From Burhinus oedicnemus (lineage: Eukaryota > Chordata > Aves > Charadriiformes > Burhinidae), in the NCBI GenBank assembly GCA_008921705.1, contig VFFE01006040.1, forward strand, positions 670,963 to 734,962: DNA of 64,000 nt, read 5' to 3'. Positions 62,256 to 64,000 of the stretch are shown piece after piece (within the stretch, counting starts at the first letter, position 1; each line of letters begins with the position of its first letter). The notes under the pieces are model-generated. The model saw only the letters and a program-made list of their open reading frames with translations, did not search any database and was not told where the DNA came from. A program made the translations under genes and the position numbers.

Positions 62256-62302
62256 TTTAATGTCACCTCTTTGCTTTCCCTCTCAGAAAGTCATAGAGGA
62301 AC
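62256..62302 (-). promoter_or_regulatory. 5' leader of the candidate exon with splice acceptor and uORF
   Basis: On the minus strand a run of T leads into atttag at 62308-62303, a strong acceptor, so the exon would start at 62302. The 47-nt leader carries a three-codon upstream ORF (ATG ACT TTC TGA) in the same frame as the main ATG; such uORFs can dampen translation. An acceptor before the start codon implies at least one upstream non-coding exon at higher coordinates. Confidence 0.35.
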
Positions 62303-62308
62303 CTAAAT

Positions 62309-63091
62309 AAAAAAAAAAGTTTAAAAGTTCTTGTTAAGTCTCCTGGAGTGTCGAACCCAGCAGACTCCAATAAATGTGAGAGCTGCAGGGATTTACTCCA
62401 GAAAACCATATATCAGTAGTCAACTGAGTGCTTAAAAATTGTGCAGAACAATTAAGAAAGGAAATATATCAGGTTTTTGGAAGTGGTTCTAACTGAGTCT
62501 CAGTGGACAAGGTTCACCATGTTTAGTGTGTTTAGCCGGCTGCCACGTCACCATCCTATATTTAATGATTTTCCTGTATTTAAAGCTTTTTCCACACTTA
62601 CATCTAAGGTGGTTTGACTGAAATTGGGCTTAAAACTTGGTTTAGTTAATCTTGTGCATAGTACTGTGTGGCTACTTGCAGAACAATTTAAAGTTAGCAC
62701 AGTTTAATTTAGTAAGGAAACATGAAGCAATTCAATTCAAAACCATTAAAACAATTTTAGAGTGTCTGCCCAAGGGTTTTGCATGTTTTCACTAAATGAG
62801 TTTTAAAAATACATTTAGTTAAACTGATGGAACTTTAAGTATCAATAAAGGCTTTATCTTACAAACACTAATGCTCATCTTCAACGAGTCCTTTGCATCT
62901 GCTTAGATGTCTGTCTCCAAGATCAGGGCATTATCAGTTACTGTATGTAAGAAAAAACTTTGGTTTTGATCTCTTCCAAATGAACTCCTCTAAAGAAAAG
63001 TCTTTCCCTTTCTCTCCTGTTTTTGTGGTGATCTTTGCTTCCCTGGGCTGAAATTTATGTGCTGAAGCCTTAGTCTTGCTTCTTCTACCCT
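62309..63091. other. Non-coding stretch between exon candidate and CR1
   Basis: AT-rich; no supported gene or RNA. The A run at 62308-62318 is the complement of the polypyrimidine tract of the candidate acceptor. Confidence 0.5.
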
Positions 63092-64000
63092 CAGGGTACT
63101 GAGGGAGCTGGTGGAAGTGCTCCCCAAGCCATCATCTATCAGCAGTCCTGGCTAACCAGGAAGGTCCCAGTTGACTGGAGGTTAATGTGACGCCCATCTA
63201 TGAGAAGGGCCAGAAGGAGGATCTGGGGAATTACAGGCCTGTCAGTCTGACCTTGGTGCCAGAAAAGGTAATGGAGCAGATCATCTTGAGTGTCATCGCA
63301 TGGCATGTACAGAATGAGGTGATCAGGCCCAGTCAGCATGGGTTTATGAAAGGCAGGTCCTGCTTGGCTGACCTGATATCCTTCTATGACAAGGTGACCC
63401 ACTTCGTGGACAAGGGAAAGGCTGTAAATGTTGTCTGCCTGGACTTTTGTAAAGCCTTTGACACCTTTTCCCACAGCATTCTCCTGGAGAAACTGGATAC
63501 TTATGGCTTGGACGGGTGTACTCTTCACTGGGTCAAAAACTGGCTGGAAGGCCAGGCCCAAAGATTTGTGGTGAATGGAGTTAAATCCAGTTGGCAGTCA
63601 CAAGTGGTGTTCCCCAGGGCTCGGTACTGGGGCCAGTTCTGTTCAATATCTTTATTGATGACCTGGACGAGGGGATTGAGTGCACCCTCAGTAAGTTTGC
63701 AGATGACACCAAATTAAGCGGGAGCGTTGATCTGCTTGAGGGTAGGAAGGCTCTACAGAGGGATCTGGACAGGCTGGATCGATGGGCCGAGGCCAATGGT
63801 ATAAGGTTCAACAAGGCCAAGTGCTGGGTCCCGCACTTGAGTCACAACAACCCCATGCAGCCCTCCAGGCTTGAGGAAGAGTGGCTGGAGAGCTGCCTGG
63901 CAGAAAAGGACCTGGGGGTGTTGGTTGACAGCCGGCTGAATATGAGCCAGCAGTGTGCCCAGGTGGCCAAGGTGGCCAACAGCATGCTGGCCTGTATCAG
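63092..64000 (+). mobile_element. CR1 LINE, 5'-truncated, continues past window
   Basis: Starts near 63092 (agggtactgagggagctgg) inside the reverse transcriptase region, so endonuclease and early RT are missing, as is usual for CR1 5' truncation. It runs through the last base of the window and the 3' end is not seen. It is in the opposite orientation to the copy at 20.6 kb and clearly of the same subfamily: over about 107 shared residues (from the FADD region to NSMLACI) I count roughly six differences by eye. Confidence 0.93.
63187..64000 (+). pseudogene. CR1 reverse transcriptase remnant with frameshift
   Basis: The open frame from 63187 carries NYRPVSLT, RPSQHGFMKGRSCLADLISFYD and LDFCKAFDTFSHSILLEKL, the region holding the first catalytic aspartates of the RT, up to GVKSSWQS near 63600. 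There homology moves to another frame that stays open to 64000 and includes [15 protein letters not shown] and FADDTKL. Compared with the minus copy, which reads tggcggcaggtcttaagtgg, this copy reads tggcagtcacaagtgg, four bases shorter, which explains the shift. Further small deletions near 63130 and 63185 disrupt the start. Inactive. Confidence 0.9.

Noticed and set aside
63139..63820. Minus-strand ORFs of 140 and 79 codons
   Set aside because: Antisense shadows of the plus-strand CR1 at the right edge.
1..64000. CRISPR arrays, operons, phage or bacterial mobile systems
   Set aside because: No regularly spaced repeats or compact gene arrays; CR1 and composition show vertebrate DNA.
1..64000. 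Endogenous retrovirus or LTR element
   Set aside because: No paired LTRs, gag/pol/env-like frames or primer-binding-site pattern noticed; the only RT signatures belong to CR1.

Overview
The window reads as avian non-coding DNA (a bird, or less likely another reptile). The main evidence is two copies of the CR1 LINE, the dominant retrotransposon of bird genomes. Repeats are otherwise sparse: a few worn MIR/L2-like SINE relics and short microsatellites. There are no bacterial-style operons, and the many 60-150 codon open frames lack any recognisable domain. The region behaves like a gene desert or a large intron/intergenic interval.

Layout: 1-20.6 kb is non-coding, with several TAAT-rich blocks that look like candidate conserved regulatory elements (about 1.7-3.1, 4.0-4.3, 9.05-9.64, 12.5-12.8 and 15.3-15.4 kb), a MIR-like relic at 5.4 kb and an exon-shaped segment at 13.97 kb. 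A minus-strand CR1 fills 20.6 to about 22.3 kb. It keeps endonuclease and reverse transcriptase pieces but has a large internal deletion. From 22.4 to 34.9 kb I see AT-rich non-coding DNA with further candidate regulatory blocks. At 34.9-35.3 kb there is one sharp CpG island, the only one in the window, followed by an AT-rich element-like block and a 250-bp purine tract. This is the best candidate for a promoter. From 36 to 60 kb the sequence is again non-coding, with MIR-like relics near 39.8, 42.8, 51.7 and 57.1 kb and candidate regulatory blocks near 39.4, 41.6, 45.6, 49.6-50.3 and 53.2 kb.

The right end holds the most gene-like signal apart from CR1. On the minus strand at about 62.30-62.08 kb, a strong splice acceptor is followed by a 47-nt leader with a tiny upstream ORF, an ATG in good Kozak context and about 59 codons of hydrophilic, protein-like sequence. 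I read it as a possible first coding exon but do not recognise the protein. A second CR1, 5'-truncated and on the plus strand, starts near 63.09 kb and runs off the window. It is closely related to the first copy and lies in the opposite orientation about 41 kb away.

I did not find a convincing novel system. The observations most worth checking are the minus-strand exon candidate, the CpG island with its flanking blocks, the internally deleted CR1, the hairpin at 9.39 kb, and a few exon-like or small-ORF signals. Conservation cannot be judged from one sequence, so every regulatory-element call is inference.
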